DNA from: Agrobacterium salinitolerans
GTDB lineage: Bacteria > Pseudomonadota > Alphaproteobacteria > Rhizobiales > Rhizobiaceae
DNA: 64,000 nt
Assembly: GCF_002008225.1 (NCBI RefSeq)
Contig: NZ_MRDH01000006.1
Coordinates: 1 to 64,000 of the forward strand
Direction: 5' to 3'
The position numbers and the translations under genes were made by a program. Each line of letters opens with the position of its first letter. Position 1 is the stretch's first letter. Shown here piece after piece: positions 1-9,441 of the stretch. The notes under the pieces were generated by a model. That model searched no databases. It saw only the letters and a list, made by a program, of their open reading frames with translations, and was not told where the DNA came from.

Positions 1-40
1 AAAAGACCACAACAAAACGTCATCATCCCGAAAAAGAAAA

Positions 41-106
41 AACCCGCCGAAAATATCGACGGGTTTGTCAGCGGTCTGAAGGCGGGGCTTTTACCCCGCC
101 TTTTTT
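41..106. terminator. Back-to-back hairpin terminators
   Basis: Two hairpins. AACCCG-CGA...TCG-CGGGTT (41-66) has an A-rich run on its left, so it reads as an intrinsic terminator for leftward transcription. AAGGCGGGG...CCCCGCCTT (80-99) is followed by six T residues, a classical rightward terminator for a gene that lies before the window. Seen directly in sequence. Confidence 0.75.
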
Positions 107-149
107 AATTCTAGGCTGAGGCTCGCGAGCACGGAAGACGGGGAAGGTA

Positions 150-533
150 ATGCGCTTTGTAAATCCCATCCCTTTTGCGCGCGACATAGACCGCTCCAGA
201 GCGTTTTATCGCGACCGGCTCGGCCTCAAAATATTGCAGGATTTCGGAAGTTTCGTTCTCTTTGAGGGCGGCTTCGCCATCCATGAGGGACGCTCGCTCG
301 AGGAGACTGTCTGGCAGATAACGTCAGGCACGGAAGAGCCCTATGGCAGGCGAAACCTGCTGCTTTACTTTGAGCATGAAGATGTGGATGCGGCTTTTCG
401 GAATATCGCGCCGTATGTGGAGCTCATCCATCCCGTTCAGAAACAGGCCTGGGGACAGAGGGTATTCCGCTTTTATGATCCGGACGGGCATGCAATCGAG
501 ATCGGAGAGCCACTCCGCCTGTCCGACGTATAG
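150..533 (+). CDS. VOC-superfamily (glyoxalase/bleomycin-resistance fold) protein
   Basis: A 127-residue single-domain protein of the vicinal-oxygen-chelate superfamily. The N-terminal 'FARDIDRSRAFYRDRLGL' is the usual first beta-alpha-beta module, and the C-terminal 'FYDPDGHAIEIGEP' (about residues 109-121) carries the typical metal-ligand Glu. The start is backed by GGGGAAGG a few bases upstream. It is convergent with the glutathione S-transferase gene. The substrate cannot be deduced; members include dioxygenases, glyoxalases and fosfomycin or bleomycin resistance proteins. Family assignment is secure, function unknown. Confidence 0.85.
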   Translation: MRFVNPIPFARDIDRSRAFYRDRLGLKILQDFGSFVLFEGGFAIHEGRSLEETVWQITSGTEEPYGRRNLLLYFEHEDVDAAFRNIAPYVELIHPVQKQAWGQRVFRFYDPDGHAIEIGEPLRLSDV

Positions 534-606
534 ACCCGCCGCGAAGATCGACCCTGTGGGTGATTTTCGGACGGGCCATGGTTTGTTTTTGGCGAAACAG
601 GGGCGA

Positions 607-1233
607 TTATCCCGTCGCCTGCAAGTCCTTCGCTGCCTCTTCGTCAAGCTGGGCGGCGCGCTTGAAGGCCGGTCGGTCAGTGAGATGCGCCATGTATTCC
701 AGAAACGCCGGGCGTTTTTCGATCGTGCCGAAATGCAGCCCCCAACCGACATGCGCGCCGACATAGACATCCGCGGCGGTAAAGAGATCACCGGCGATGA
801 AGCGGTTTTCACTGACCGCGCGTTCGAGCGTATTCATCACATCCGCATAGCTGCCGCAGCCGGCCATGCGCAACTTCTCCTTGGACACTTCAAAACCCAT
901 GGCCTTCATGCTTGCCGCCATTTCCAGGGGGCCGGCGGCGAAAAACATCCAGCGGTAATAAAGGCCGCGCGCCTTCGGCGTCGGGGCAAGGTTTGCGCCC
1001 GGAAAGGCGTCAGCCAGATAAGCGCAGATCGCCGCCGCCTCGGTGACGATGGTATCGCCGTGCTTGATCGCCGGCACCTTCGCCATCGGGTTTATCAGCC
1101 GGTAGGCGGGCGATTTCATCGAGGTTTCGAAACCAAGTATTTCGGTCTTATAGGGAACGCCCACTTCCTCGAGCATCCATCGCGCAATGCGCCCGCGCGA
1201 CATGGGATTGGTGTAGAAGATCAGTTCACTCAT
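607..1233 (-). CDS. Glutathione S-transferase family protein
   Basis: A 208-residue cytosolic GST. The N-terminal thioredoxin-like domain begins 'MSELIFYTNPMSRGRIARW', with Ser near positions 8-11 in the place of the catalytic thiolate-stabilising residue. 'NPMAKVPAIKHGDTIVTEAAAI' contains the cis-Pro and the glutathione gamma-Glu-binding E-A/S motif. An all-helical C-terminal domain follows (about 90-208). I chose the ATG at 1233 because CTTGGGGAGG lies just upstream; a longer frame opens at 1281 but lacks this support. It probably conjugates glutathione to electrophiles; the substrate is unknown. Confidence 0.9.
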   Translation of the reverse strand: MSELIFYTNPMSRGRIARWMLEEVGVPYKTEILGFETSMKSPAYRLINPMAKVPAIKHGDTIVTEAAAICAYLADAFPGANLAPTPKARGLYYRWMFFAAGPLEMAASMKAMGFEVSKEKLRMAGCGSYADVMNTLERAVSENRFIAGDLFTAADVYVGAHVGWGLHFGTIEKRPAFLEYMAHLTDRPAFKRAAQLDEEAAKDLQATG

Positions 1234-1614
1234 GCTTTTGCCTCCCCAAGCAAAATCGTCGAAGCATCGTGTAAAACCCAACAGAATTTCATGCCTGCGC
1301 TTCGCATTTTATGTCCGCAACATCCCTCGCATGTTCCCTGGGGCCGCATGGATGTTACGGTGACTGTGCCGGGCAAGTTATGTGCAAGTAGATGCTGTTT
1401 ATCTTAGTTTTATTGTTGTGCTGGCCCTAAGCACGCGGAATCAAATTTTGCGCCTAGTGCAACGGCTAATCAAGGTGCCGTGAACAAAAAAGAAACCTGG
1501 TATTGCGCCGGACTTCTTTCTCCTATTTCGGCGCCTCTGGCACTCGATGATGTTTGTTCGCTATCTAGTTGTCCATTTCGTTTCTACTGGACTGACGTTT
1601 CTTCTATACCGTGC
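1234..1614. other. Intergenic stretch without a recognisable gene
   Basis: About 380 bases between the GST start and the icd terminator. It is less GC-rich in 1380-1610 than its surroundings. It presumably holds the GST promoter, but no convincing ORF, RNA fold or repeat was seen on either strand. Confidence 0.6.
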
Positions 1615-1646
1615 AAATAAAAAACCCGGCGCTGAGGCCGGGTTTT
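1615..1646 (-). terminator. icd intrinsic terminator
   Basis: AAAACCCGGC-GCTGA-GGCCGGGTTTT hairpin (1621-1646) about 20 bases past the icd stop. On the minus strand it is followed by TTTTTATTTG, a standard rho-independent terminator for icd. Confidence 0.85.
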
Positions 1647-1667
1647 GAAGTCTCGGGGAAAGCAGGC

Positions 1668-2882
1668 TTAAGCCGCCATCGCCTTCTTGAGGTTTTCGTC
1701 GATCTTGTCGAGGAAAGCGGTGGTGGAAAGCCAGGGCTGGTCCGGTCCGATGAGCAGCGCCAGGTCCTTGGTCATGAAGCCGCTTTCGACGGTATCGACG
1801 CAGACGGTTTCGAGCGTTGCCGCGAACTTTGCCAGTTCCGCATTGTCGTCCAGCTTGGCGCGGTGGGCGAGGCCACGGGTCCAGGCGAAGATCGAAGCGA
1901 TCGAGTTGGTGGAGGTTTCCTGACCCTTCTGGTGCTGGCGGTAGTGGCGCGTGACCGTGCCGTGCGCAGCTTCGGCTTCGACCGTGCGGCCATCGGGCGA
2001 CAGCAGAACCGAGGTCATCAGGCCGAGCGAGCCGAAGCCCTGCGCGACCGTGTCGGACTGAACGTCGCCGTCATAGTTCTTGCAGGCCCAGATGTAGCCG
2101 CCGGACCACTTCAGCGCGGAAGCGACCATGTCGTCGATGAGGCGGTGCTCATAGGTGATGCCGGCTTCGTCGAACTGCGCCTTGAACTCGGTCTGGTACA
2201 CTTCCTCGAAGATATCCTTGAAGCGGCCGTCATAGGCCTTGAGGATGGTGTTCTTCGTGGAGAGGTAAACCGGCCACTTGCGCATCAGGCCATAGTTCAT
2301 GGAGGCGCGGGCGAATTCGCGGATGGATTCATCGAGGTTGTACATGGCCAGTGCCACGCCGGCGCTCGGGGCGTCGAAGACGTCTTTTTCGATGACCTGG
2401 CCGTCTTCACCGACGAACTTGATGGTCAGCTTGCCCTTGCCGGGGAACTTGAAATCGGTTGCCTTGTACTGGTCGCCGAAAGCGTGACGGCCGACGACGA
2501 TCGGCTTCGTCCAGCCGGGAACGAGGCGCGGAACGTTCTTGCAGATGATCGGCTCGCGGAAGATGACGCCGCCCAGAATGTTGCGGATGGTGCCGTTCGG
2601 GCTCTTCCACATCTGCTTCAGGCCGAATTCCTCGACGCGCTGCTCATCGGGGGTGATGGTGGCGCATTTGATGCCGACGCCATGCTTCTTGATGGCGTGT
2701 GCCGCATCGACCGTGACCTGGTCGTTGGTGGCGTCGCGGTTTTCAACCGAGAGATCGTAATATTCGATGTCGAGATCGAGGTAAGGCAGGATCAGCTTGT
2801 CCTTGATCAGCTGCCAGATGATACGGGTCATTTCGTCGCCGTCGAGATCGACGACCGGATTGGCTACCTTGATCTTTGCCAT
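1668..2882 (-). CDS. icd: NADP-dependent isocitrate dehydrogenase
   Basis: A 404-residue TCA-cycle enzyme converting isocitrate to 2-oxoglutarate and CO2 with NADPH production. It is of the eukaryote-like homodimeric subclass (about 400 aa) and not the E. coli type. Visible landmarks: '[14 protein letters not shown]' near the N-terminus, the substrate-binding 'SPNGTIRN' (about 94-101), '[20 protein letters not shown]' with the metal-binding Asp residues, and '[22 protein letters not shown]' with the NADP-binding loop. Monocistronic, with its own terminator. Full length; identification is near certain. Confidence 0.98.
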   Translation of the reverse strand: MAKIKVANPVVDLDGDEMTRIIWQLIKDKLILPYLDLDIEYYDLSVENRDATNDQVTVDAAHAIKKHGVGIKCATITPDEQRVEEFGLKQMWKSPNGTIRNILGGVIFREPIICKNVPRLVPGWTKPIVVGRHAFGDQYKATDFKFPGKGKLTIKFVGEDGQVIEKDVFDAPSAGVALAMYNLDESIREFARASMNYGLMRKWPVYLSTKNTILKAYDGRFKDIFEEVYQTEFKAQFDEAGITYEHRLIDDMVASALKWSGGYIWACKNYDGDVQSDTVAQGFGSLGLMTSVLLSPDGRTVEAEAAHGTVTRHYRQHQKGQETSTNSIASIFAWTRGLAHRAKLDDNAELAKFAATLETVCVDTVESGFMTKDLALLIGPDQPWLSTTAFLDKIDENLKKAMAA

Positions 2883-3096
2883 GAATTCCTCACCTTCGAA
2901 GCTGTGGCGCCGGATGGCGCCGGTATCCGGAAAAATATCCGGTGCGGCTATAGCATCGCGCGCGCCTGAGGCAAAGCCATTGGGGGCGCTTTTTTGGCGC
3001 AGCGCAATAACGCTTTACGCATTGCCAAACCATAACGCCGGAATACAGTCAGGCGAATCGCTTCGCCCGTCTCTGGGCCTCTACCGGGATAACACC

Positions 3097-3630
3097 ATGC
3101 GGAAAATTCTGCTTCTGACTGCCGCCGTCCTCTTTTCCCACAGCGCGCTCGCTGCCGGGCCGGCCGATCCCGTTCAGAAGGTGATGGATATCACCGTGAA
3201 GAACTGGTCCGGCGATGCGGAAAACTGGAAATACATTTTCGACGAGGACATGCTGACCAGCCTGTTCAGCAAGGATTTCGTCGCGCAATATCGCGAAGCG
3301 TCCAAAAAGCCGGCTTACGAGGCCGAAAGCGGTGAGACCGGCGATCCCTTCGGTTACGATGTCGTGACGAACTCGCAGGATGGCTGCCCGCTGGCCGATG
3401 TTTCCGTGACGCCGGGCGCGGTCAAGGACGGCGTGACGGACGTGACGGCGAAATTCAAGCTCTGGGCTTGCATGGATGAGGCGGAGATGAAGGCGACGGT
3501 TGACGAAGTTCATTTCGATGTCGTCGAGGAAGACGGCCGCCCTGTCATCAGCGATATTCACCGGGTTGGCGATGAGGGCAGGGATTCGCTGCGCGAAGAG
3601 ATGGCAACGATCATCAAGGGAGAGCAATAA
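3097..3630 (+). CDS. Secreted protein, possibly DUF3828-like
   Basis: A 177-residue protein with a clear Sec signal peptide (MRKILLLTAAVLFSHSALA, cleavage probably after ALA at residue 19). The mature part is acidic, with two cysteines (in 'QDGCPLADV' and 'WACMDEAEM') that could form a disulfide in the periplasm. The pattern 'DPFGYDVVTNSQDG...ISDI' recalls DUF3828-type periplasmic proteins, but I cannot confirm this without a profile search. The ATG at 3097 is the first that gives the signal peptide; a longer frame opens at 2797 across the icd promoter region and is not credible. No operon partner is obvious. Confidence 0.75.
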   Translation: MRKILLLTAAVLFSHSALAAGPADPVQKVMDITVKNWSGDAENWKYIFDEDMLTSLFSKDFVAQYREASKKPAYEAESGETGDPFGYDVVTNSQDGCPLADVSVTPGAVKDGVTDVTAKFKLWACMDEAEMKATVDEVHFDVVEEDGRPVISDIHRVGDEGRDSLREEMATIIKGEQ

Positions 3631-3769
3631 GGGGCGTCTTTGCCAGCGGGGCGGGTCCGGGCTTTCTCCGCGCCGGCTTTGATTTTGGCGTCGATCTGTG
3701 CCAGTGAAGCGCGCTTTAGCGCGTCGGGCTGAAAATCGATGCGACGCTTCAACAAACGGACAAAAGACG

Positions 3770-4603
3770 ATGGCAGGCACAAACAGCGATCTCGAACTTG
3801 TGGCGGAAGGCCCGGCGATCATTCTTGTCGAACCGCAGCTTGGCGAAAATATCGGCATGGTGGCGCGGGCTATGGCCAATTTCGGCCTGGCCGAATTGCG
3901 GCTGGTCAATCCGCGTGACGGCTGGCCGAGCGAGAAGGCGCGCGCCGCGGCCTCCAAGGCCGATCACGTCATTGACGGCACCAAGGTGTTCGAGACGCTG
4001 GAAGAGGCGATCAAGGATCTGAATTTCGTTTATGCCACAACGGCGCGCGAGCGTTACGGGTTCAAGCCGGTGCGTGCGCCCGTTACTGCCGCCGATACGC
4101 TCAGGGCAAAATTCAAGGCCGGCGAAAAGACAGGCATCCTGTTCGGGCGCGAGCGCTGGGGGCTGACGAACGAGGAAGTGGCGCTGGCCGACGAGATCGT
4201 GACCTTCCCGGTCAATCCCGCCTTCGCCTCGCTGAACATCGCGCAGGCCGTGCTTTTGATGTCCTATGAATGGATGAAGTCAGGCATGGACGATCTGGGC
4301 GAGACGCTGTTCCAGTCCGTCGAGCAGCGGCCTTCGACCAAGGAGCAGGTTTTCGGCCTGTTCGAACATATCGAGGAAGCGCTGGATGCGCGCGGTTATT
4401 TTCATCCGGCTGAAAAAAAACCGAAAATGGTCGACAATCTGCGCGCCGTGCTGTCGCGACGCGGTTTTTCCGAGCAGGAGATCAGCGTTTTCCGCGGCGT
4501 GATCAATTCGCTCGACCGTTTCCCGCGGCAATGGCCGAAGAAGACGGGCCGGGCTGCAGGGCCGTCGGTTGAGGGAGCAGGGGAGAATGCTGAAGACGAG
4601 TGA
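3770..4603 (+). CDS. trmJ: TrmJ-like RNA 2'-O-ribose methyltransferase (SPOUT)
   Basis: A 277-residue SpoU/TrmH-family methyltransferase, expected to 2'-O-methylate the anticodon loop (position 32) of tRNAs using S-adenosylmethionine. The SPOUT fold starts with '[23 protein letters not shown]'. The SAM-binding trefoil knot contains '[15 protein letters not shown]' (about 120-134) and '[18 protein letters not shown]'. The C-terminal helical extension (after about 170) is characteristic of TrmJ. The stop overlaps the murI start by 17 bases, which suggests cotranscription. TrmJ substrate specificity is inferred by family only. Confidence 0.9.
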   Translation: MAGTNSDLELVAEGPAIILVEPQLGENIGMVARAMANFGLAELRLVNPRDGWPSEKARAAASKADHVIDGTKVFETLEEAIKDLNFVYATTARERYGFKPVRAPVTAADTLRAKFKAGEKTGILFGRERWGLTNEEVALADEIVTFPVNPAFASLNIAQAVLLMSYEWMKSGMDDLGETLFQSVEQRPSTKEQVFGLFEHIEEALDARGYFHPAEKKPKMVDNLRAVLSRRGFSEQEISVFRGVINSLDRFPRQWPKKTGRAAGPSVEGAGENAEDE

Positions 4604-5408
4604 GGCGGCGGCCGATGTGATGAAACCGGTGCTGGTGTTCGATTCCGGCATTGGCGGGCTGACGGTTCTGCGCGAGGCGCGGGTGCTGATGCCCGAGCGC
4701 GGCTTCATCTATGTGGCTGACGATGCGGGTTTTCCCTATGGCGGCTGGGAAGAGGAGGCGCTGAAAGCCCGTATTCTCTCGCTCTTCGAGACGCTGCTGC
4801 AGGATTACAGCCCGGAAGTCTGCATCATCGCCTGCAACACCGCTTTTACGCTTGCGGGCGCCGATCTTCGCGCCCGGTTTCCGGACATGACCTTCGTCGG
4901 CACCGTTCCCGCCATCAAGCCGGCGGCGGAGCGGACCCGCTCCGGCCTCGTTTCCGTGCTGGCGACGCCCGGCACCGTCAAGCGCGCCTATACGCGCGAT
5001 CTCATCCAGTCCTTCGCCACGCAATGCCATGTTCGTCTTGTGGGGTCGGAAAATCTGGCGCGCATGGCGGAAAGCTGGATCAGAGGTGAACCCGTGCCCG
5101 ACGAGGCGGTGCTGGCCGAAATCGAACCTTGCTTCATCGACAGCGATGGCAAGCGTACCGATATCGTCGTTCTCGCCTGCACGCATTACCCCTTCATGGC
5201 CAATGTGTTCCGCCGGCTGGCGCCATGGCCGGTGGACTGGCTGGATCCCGCCGAGGCGATTGCGAGGCGGGCCCGCCATCTGGTGCCGCTGCCACAGGAT
5301 GCGGAGCATCCCGACGGTTTCGACTTTGCCGTCTTCACGTCAGGCAAGCCGGATTTCGCCACGCGGCGGCTAATGCAGGGTTTCGGTCTCAGCGTTTCCG
5401 CTACCTGA
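4587..5408 (+). CDS. murI: Glutamate racemase
   Basis: Interconverts L- and D-glutamate, supplying D-Glu for peptidoglycan. 273 residues. Both catalytic cysteines are present, in 'IIACNTAF' (first half) and 'VLACTHYPF' (second half), and the N-terminal '[12 protein letters not shown]' signature is intact. I chose ATG 4587 because GGGGAG sits 7-8 bases upstream; a TTG at 4569 and an ATG at 4620 are alternatives. It overlaps the trmJ end by 17 bases, so translational coupling is likely. This pairing is by position and has no evident biochemical link. Confidence 0.93.
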   Translation: MLKTSEAAADVMKPVLVFDSGIGGLTVLREARVLMPERGFIYVADDAGFPYGGWEEEALKARILSLFETLLQDYSPEVCIIACNTAFTLAGADLRARFPDMTFVGTVPAIKPAAERTRSGLVSVLATPGTVKRAYTRDLIQSFATQCHVRLVGSENLARMAESWIRGEPVPDEAVLAEIEPCFIDSDGKRTDIVVLACTHYPFMANVFRRLAPWPVDWLDPAEAIARRARHLVPLPQDAEHPDGFDFAVFTSGKPDFATRRLMQGFGLSVSAT

Positions 5409-5533
5409 TCACCTGTTGCATTTTTGCATCGCCACTATTCGTCTTTTGCAATTCGAGATTGCGACCTCTTGTCGCGTCTGTTTTCCTGTGTAAGATGTAT
5501 TTTGTCTGTAACCGCACTAAATGGAGGCGTGGA

Positions 5534-5629
5534 ATGAGCAATGACATGAATATGCGCCTTAATGGCATTTCGGGCCTCCTTGGCGTGATTGTCGGCGGTT
5601 ATGTGGTGCGAGGCATCTCCCTCCGATAA
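5534..5629 (+). CDS. Possible 31-residue hydrophobic small protein
   Basis: A short ORF preceded by GGAGG (5523-5527) at good spacing. The product begins MSNDMNMRLNGISG, then a glycine/valine-rich hydrophobic stretch (LLGVIVGGYVVRGISL) too short for a secure transmembrane helix. No family is recognised. Support rests on the ribosome-binding site and the intact frame; it may be chance. Confidence 0.4.
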   Translation: MSNDMNMRLNGISGLLGVIVGGYVVRGISLR

Positions 5630-5786
5630 GGCTTATGGCCTGATTCTCCTGCCGTTTGGCATTTTCACTTCGTCCGACATGTGACTTGCGCGTCCGCGTG
5701 GCATGCGTGCTGCGTCCGTCGTTTCGTCCTGTCGTTTTCCATCGATAGAGGACCTGGCCGCTTTGCCGCGCCGGGATGGATTTCCC

Positions 5787-6026
5787 ATGCAAAATGATCA
5801 ACCATTGGTAGCATATGCGCTGCCGGATGCGGTGGACCGTCTGTTCGTCACATTCGGCGTCTGGAAGACCCTGAAGACGGTCGTCTTCGCGGCTGTCGTG
5901 CCACGCGCGCCGCCGACCGATCCTGCCGATCTGCCAGAGCGCCTTCTGGCCGATATCGGCCTTGACCCGTCGCGGGTGAAGCGGCGGCGGGATTGGGAGG
6001 TTCCTTACTGGGCGCCCCGGTTTTGA
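5787..6026 (+). CDS. Small DUF1127-like protein
   Basis: A 79-residue basic protein. The C-terminal half 'LPERLLADIGLDPSRVKRRRDWEVPYWAPRF' fits the DUF1127 (YjiS-like) pattern in which a short helix ends in 'L-x-DIGL-x-R'. DUF1127 proteins are frequent in Rhizobiaceae; in Agrobacterium short members have been linked to RNA interaction and to phosphate or stress metabolism (family knowledge, not shown here). The start at 5787 is preceded by GGGATGGA; a longer frame opens at 5703. Confidence 0.7.
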   Translation: MQNDQPLVAYALPDAVDRLFVTFGVWKTLKTVVFAAVVPRAPPTDPADLPERLLADIGLDPSRVKRRRDWEVPYWAPRF

Positions 6027-6195
6027 TTGGCAAAGGCCTCTCCGGCAAAGAAATGTCGGGGAGGCTTCGTCGTCGAATTACGCCCGCTGGCAAACCACGA
6101 AATGCAGGCGGCCGCGGCGCGATCTGCGAAAAATCCTGCTTGATGCGGAGTTTTTTCCGTGGCTTGCTCCCCCAATATGAGACAGGAGACTCATC

Positions 6196-6831
6196 ATGCC
6201 GATAGAAAACTGGCTGGCCTTCGTGGCCGCATCTGCCATCATGCTCGCCATTCCGGGACCGACGATCCTTTTGGTGATTTCTTATGCGCTGGGCCACGGC
6301 CGCAAGGCCAGCACGGCGACGGTGACGGGTGTGGCGCTCGGCGATTTCACCGCCATGACGGCCTCGATGCTGGGACTTGGCGCGCTGCTTGCCACGTCGG
6401 CTGCACTTTTCACCGGTCTGAAATGGATCGGTGCGGCTTACCTCATCTATCTCGGCATCAAGCTGTGGCGTTCGCCGGTTGGTGACGCGGCGGAAAACAC
6501 GGGCGTGACGGGACGCGAAAAGCCGCTCAAAATCTTCCTGCACGCCTATATCGTCACGGCCTTGAACCCGAAGAGCATCGTGTTTTTCGTGGCCTTCCTG
6601 CCGCAGTTTCTGGTGCCGACATTACCCTTCTGGCCGCAGGTGCTGATTTTTGAAGTCACATTCCTGGTGCTTGCTACTGTCAATGCAGCGCTTTATGGAC
6701 TTCTGGCAAGCGCCGCTCGTAATACGATCCGCAAGCCGAAGGTTCAGCGTATCGTCAACCGTACGGGCGGCGGTCTCCTTGTTGGCGCCGGTCTCATTGC
6801 CTTTGGCTGGAAGAGGGCGGTCGCGCCGTAA
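6196..6831 (+). CDS. LysE/RhtB-family amino-acid exporter
   Basis: A 211-residue inner-membrane protein with about six hydrophobic segments. It has the family's N-terminal 'LAIPGPTILLVISYALGHGRK' (Gly-Pro motif in TM1) and 'YLIYLGIKLWR' after TM3. The conserved 'LNPKSIVFFVAFLPQF' lies in the centre. Such proteins export amino acids such as lysine, homoserine or threonine by proton antiport; the substrate here is unknown. ACAGGAGAC upstream supports the ATG at 6196. An EamA-type exporter follows 37 bases downstream, so the two may be cotranscribed. Confidence 0.9.
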   Translation: MPIENWLAFVAASAIMLAIPGPTILLVISYALGHGRKASTATVTGVALGDFTAMTASMLGLGALLATSAALFTGLKWIGAAYLIYLGIKLWRSPVGDAAENTGVTGREKPLKIFLHAYIVTALNPKSIVFFVAFLPQFLVPTLPFWPQVLIFEVTFLVLATVNAALYGLLASAARNTIRKPKVQRIVNRTGGGLLVGAGLIAFGWKRAVAP

Positions 6832-6868
6832 GGCACATCTCGATCGCCTGAAATTCGGACATAACAAA

Positions 6869-7762
6869 ATGGCATTGCCGCATATATTTCTCGCCCTGAT
6901 CACCGTGTTTTTGTGGGGCTTCAACTTCGTTGCCATCAAGATCGGGGTTACGGACATGCCGCCCCTGTTTCTGACGGGGGTGCGTTATCTTGTTGCGGCG
7001 GTGCCCCTGGTGTTCTTCCTGCCGAAACCCAATGTGCCGTGGCGACATATGGTCGTTTACGGCATGGCGATGGGTTTCGTGCAATTCGGCCTGCTCTATC
7101 CCGCCATCAAGCTCGGCCTGCCGGCCGGTCTTGCGTCGCTGGTCATGCAGTCGCAGGCTTTCTTCACGCTGGCGCTTGCCGTGGTGTTTCTGGGCGAACG
7201 GCCGTTGCCGTCGCAGATTCTTGGCGCACTCATCGCTTTTGGCGGGCTGGCGGTCATCGGTGTGGAGCGCATGACGGCGGCAGGGTTGGTGCCGCTTCTG
7301 ATGGGCGTCGGTTCCGCGATTGCGTGGGCCTGCGGTAACATCGTCAATCGCCGCATCGGGCAGGTCAATGCGGTGTCCTTCATTGCCTGGACCAGCCTTG
7401 TGCCCGTTCTGCCGCTGATCCTGCTTTCACTGGTCGTGGAAGGGCCGGAAGCGATTGCCGAAGGAGTGATCAATGCGACGCCGACCATGGCTCTCGTGGT
7501 GATCTATATGGCCTATGGTGCAACCATCGTCGGCGCGGGCATCTGGAGTTATCTGCTTCTGCGGTATCCCGCCGGAACGGTGGCGCCGTTTTCGCTGCTG
7601 GTGCCTGTTGTCGGGTTCATCAGCGCCTATCTGGCTTTTGCAGAACACATCACCGTTTTCGAAATCATCGGTGCGGCGCTGGTCATTCTCGGGCTGGCAC
7701 TTAACGTCTTCGGTCGGCGCATCGGCATTGCACGCTTCTGGGTCAGGTCTCCGCAGGGCTGA
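6869..7762 (+). CDS. EamA-family (drug/metabolite transporter) permease
   Basis: A 297-residue integral membrane protein with about ten predicted helices arranged as two EamA repeats: first from 'LALITVFLWGFNFVAIKIG', second from 'VGSAIAWACGNIVNRRIG'. 'AITLGLALNV'-type glycine-rich final helices end the protein before a short basic tail. The E. coli EamA homologue exports O-acetylserine and cysteine; the substrate here is not deducible. The chosen ATG at 6869 lies 37 bases after the LysE-type exporter; the long upstream frame (from 6650) overlaps that gene and is rejected. Confidence 0.88.
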   Translation: MALPHIFLALITVFLWGFNFVAIKIGVTDMPPLFLTGVRYLVAAVPLVFFLPKPNVPWRHMVVYGMAMGFVQFGLLYPAIKLGLPAGLASLVMQSQAFFTLALAVVFLGERPLPSQILGALIAFGGLAVIGVERMTAAGLVPLLMGVGSAIAWACGNIVNRRIGQVNAVSFIAWTSLVPVLPLILLSLVVEGPEAIAEGVINATPTMALVVIYMAYGATIVGAGIWSYLLLRYPAGTVAPFSLLVPVVGFISAYLAFAEHITVFEIIGAALVILGLALNVFGRRIGIARFWVRSPQG

Positions 7763-7884
7763 GCGTGAATTGCCTGTGCATTATCGGCACGGATGAGACG
7801 CAAGAGCCGATTTTTTGGTAAAGAGCATGTTCGGCCGTCCTTCAGGGAATCGGTCGGGTGAGATGCAGCACGAGGAATGGAACA

Positions 7885-9402
7885 TTGCAGGTCGGTATCG
7901 ACATGGGGACCCTATCGGGCGGGCAGCAGGCCAAGCTCGATATCGAGGAATTGCTTGCGACGCGTTTGCTGGTGCAGGGCAATTCCGGTTCCGGCAAGTC
8001 GCATCTGCTGCGGCGGCTGCTGGAGCAATCGGCGCCATGGGTGCAACAGGTCATCATCGATCCCGAGGGCGATTTCGTCACGCTTTCCGACAGGTTCGGC
8101 CATGTAGTGGTCGATGGCGAGCGCACGGAAGCCGAGCTGGCCGGTATTGCCAACCGCATCCGCCAGCACCGTGTCTCCTGCGTGCTGACGCTGGAAGGGT
8201 TGGATATCGAGCAACAGATGCGGGCCGCCGCCGCCTTCCTCAACGGCCTGTTCGATGCGGACCGTGAATTCTGGTATCCCGTACTTGTCGTGGTAGACGA
8301 GGCGCAGATGTTTGCGCCCTCCGTCGCCGGCGAGGTGACTGAGGATGCGCGCAAGGCGTCGCTTGGCGCCATGACCAATCTGATGTGCCGCGGCCGTAAA
8401 CGCGGTCTTGCGGGCGTCATCGCCACGCAGCGCCTTGCCAAGCTTGCCAAGAACGTCGCGGCGGAAGCCTCGAACTTCCTGATGGGCCGAACCTTCCTCG
8501 ATATCGACATGGCGCGTGCCGCCGATCTGCTCGGCATGGACCGTCGCCAGGCGGAAATGTTCCGTGATCTCCAGCGTGGCAATTTCGTGGCGCTCGGGCC
8601 GGCGCTGTCGCGCCGTCCGCTGCCAATCGTCATCGGGGCGGTGGAAACCTCGGCGCGGTCCTCTTCACCGAAGCTGATGCCGCTACCGGATGCCCCGCAG
8701 GATGTCGAAGACCTTATCTTCACGCCTGATCCGGAAGAGTTCACGCGCGCAGCCGTGCGCCGTACACCCCCCGCACCGCGCCCGACCACCGATATTCTGG
8801 CAGAGCTTTCCCGCTCCACGCCCGCTGCCGTTGGCCCTTCATCGGAGCAGTCGCAGCGTGCAGGCCAGCCGGAGATGACACCGGAGGAGCGCGAGGAAAA
8901 GATCGGGGCGGTTCTCGTCGAAATTCTCGATGATCCGCAATCGGCCTATCGCACGGATGCCGTGCTTTATCAGGATTTTCTGGTTCGCGCCCGCATGCGC
9001 CGCATTCCCGGCACGCCGATGACGCTTCCCGAATTCCGCCGACAGGTGGCGATTGCCCGCTCCGGCGTGGATGCGGCGATGGCGGCAAGCGAAGGCTGGC
9101 AAAAGGCACTGGAGCTTTCGACCTCGGTTTCCGATGACCTGCAGGGTGTTTTCCTGCTTCTGGTCAAGGCGGCGCTTGGTGAAGAGCCTTGCCCCTCAGA
9201 CGCCCGTATTGCCCGCGCCTATGGCACCCATTCCGCCCGCCGTGCCCGCCGTCTTCTCGGTTATTTCGAGGAGAAGGAGCTTGTGGTGGTGCATGCCGAT
9301 TTCTCGGGCAAGCGCATCGTGGCGTTTCCCGATCTCGACGCGAAGACCGCACCCGGCGATGCGGATGCGGCTGAGGATGATAAGAGGCTTGCGGCTGAGT
9401 GA
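7885..9402 (+). CDS. HerA-like hexameric ATPase (DUF87 family)
   Basis: A protein of about 505 residues of the HerA/FtsK P-loop class. Walker A 'QGNSGSGKSHLLRR' lies near residue 32 and Walker B 'VLVVVDEAQMF' near residue 135. 'CRGRKRGLAGVIATQRLAKL' contains the sensor Gln typical of these DNA-translocating ATPases. A Pro/Ala-rich linker (about 280-330) leads to a C-terminal basic helical domain ('YGTHSARRARRLLGYFEEKEL') that looks like a winged-helix DNA-binding unit. No NurA nuclease gene lies nearby. The start is uncertain: TTG 7885 (after GAGGAATGGA), GTG 7858 or ATG 7903. Confidence 0.85.
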   Translation: MQVGIDMGTLSGGQQAKLDIEELLATRLLVQGNSGSGKSHLLRRLLEQSAPWVQQVIIDPEGDFVTLSDRFGHVVVDGERTEAELAGIANRIRQHRVSCVLTLEGLDIEQQMRAAAAFLNGLFDADREFWYPVLVVVDEAQMFAPSVAGEVTEDARKASLGAMTNLMCRGRKRGLAGVIATQRLAKLAKNVAAEASNFLMGRTFLDIDMARAADLLGMDRRQAEMFRDLQRGNFVALGPALSRRPLPIVIGAVETSARSSSPKLMPLPDAPQDVEDLIFTPDPEEFTRAAVRRTPPAPRPTTDILAELSRSTPAAVGPSSEQSQRAGQPEMTPEEREEKIGAVLVEILDDPQSAYRTDAVLYQDFLVRARMRRIPGTPMTLPEFRRQVAIARSGVDAAMAASEGWQKALELSTSVSDDLQGVFLLLVKAALGEEPCPSDARIARAYGTHSARRARRLLGYFEEKELVVVHADFSGKRIVAFPDLDAKTAPGDADAAEDDKRLAAE

Positions 9403-9441
9403 GGTTGCGGCAGGTTTCCCTGCCGCTTGCCGTTGGAAGCC

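Noticed and set aside
1611-2969. 452-codon plus-strand frame opposite icd
   Set aside because: Antisense shadow of icd; no ribosome-binding site or recognisable domain.
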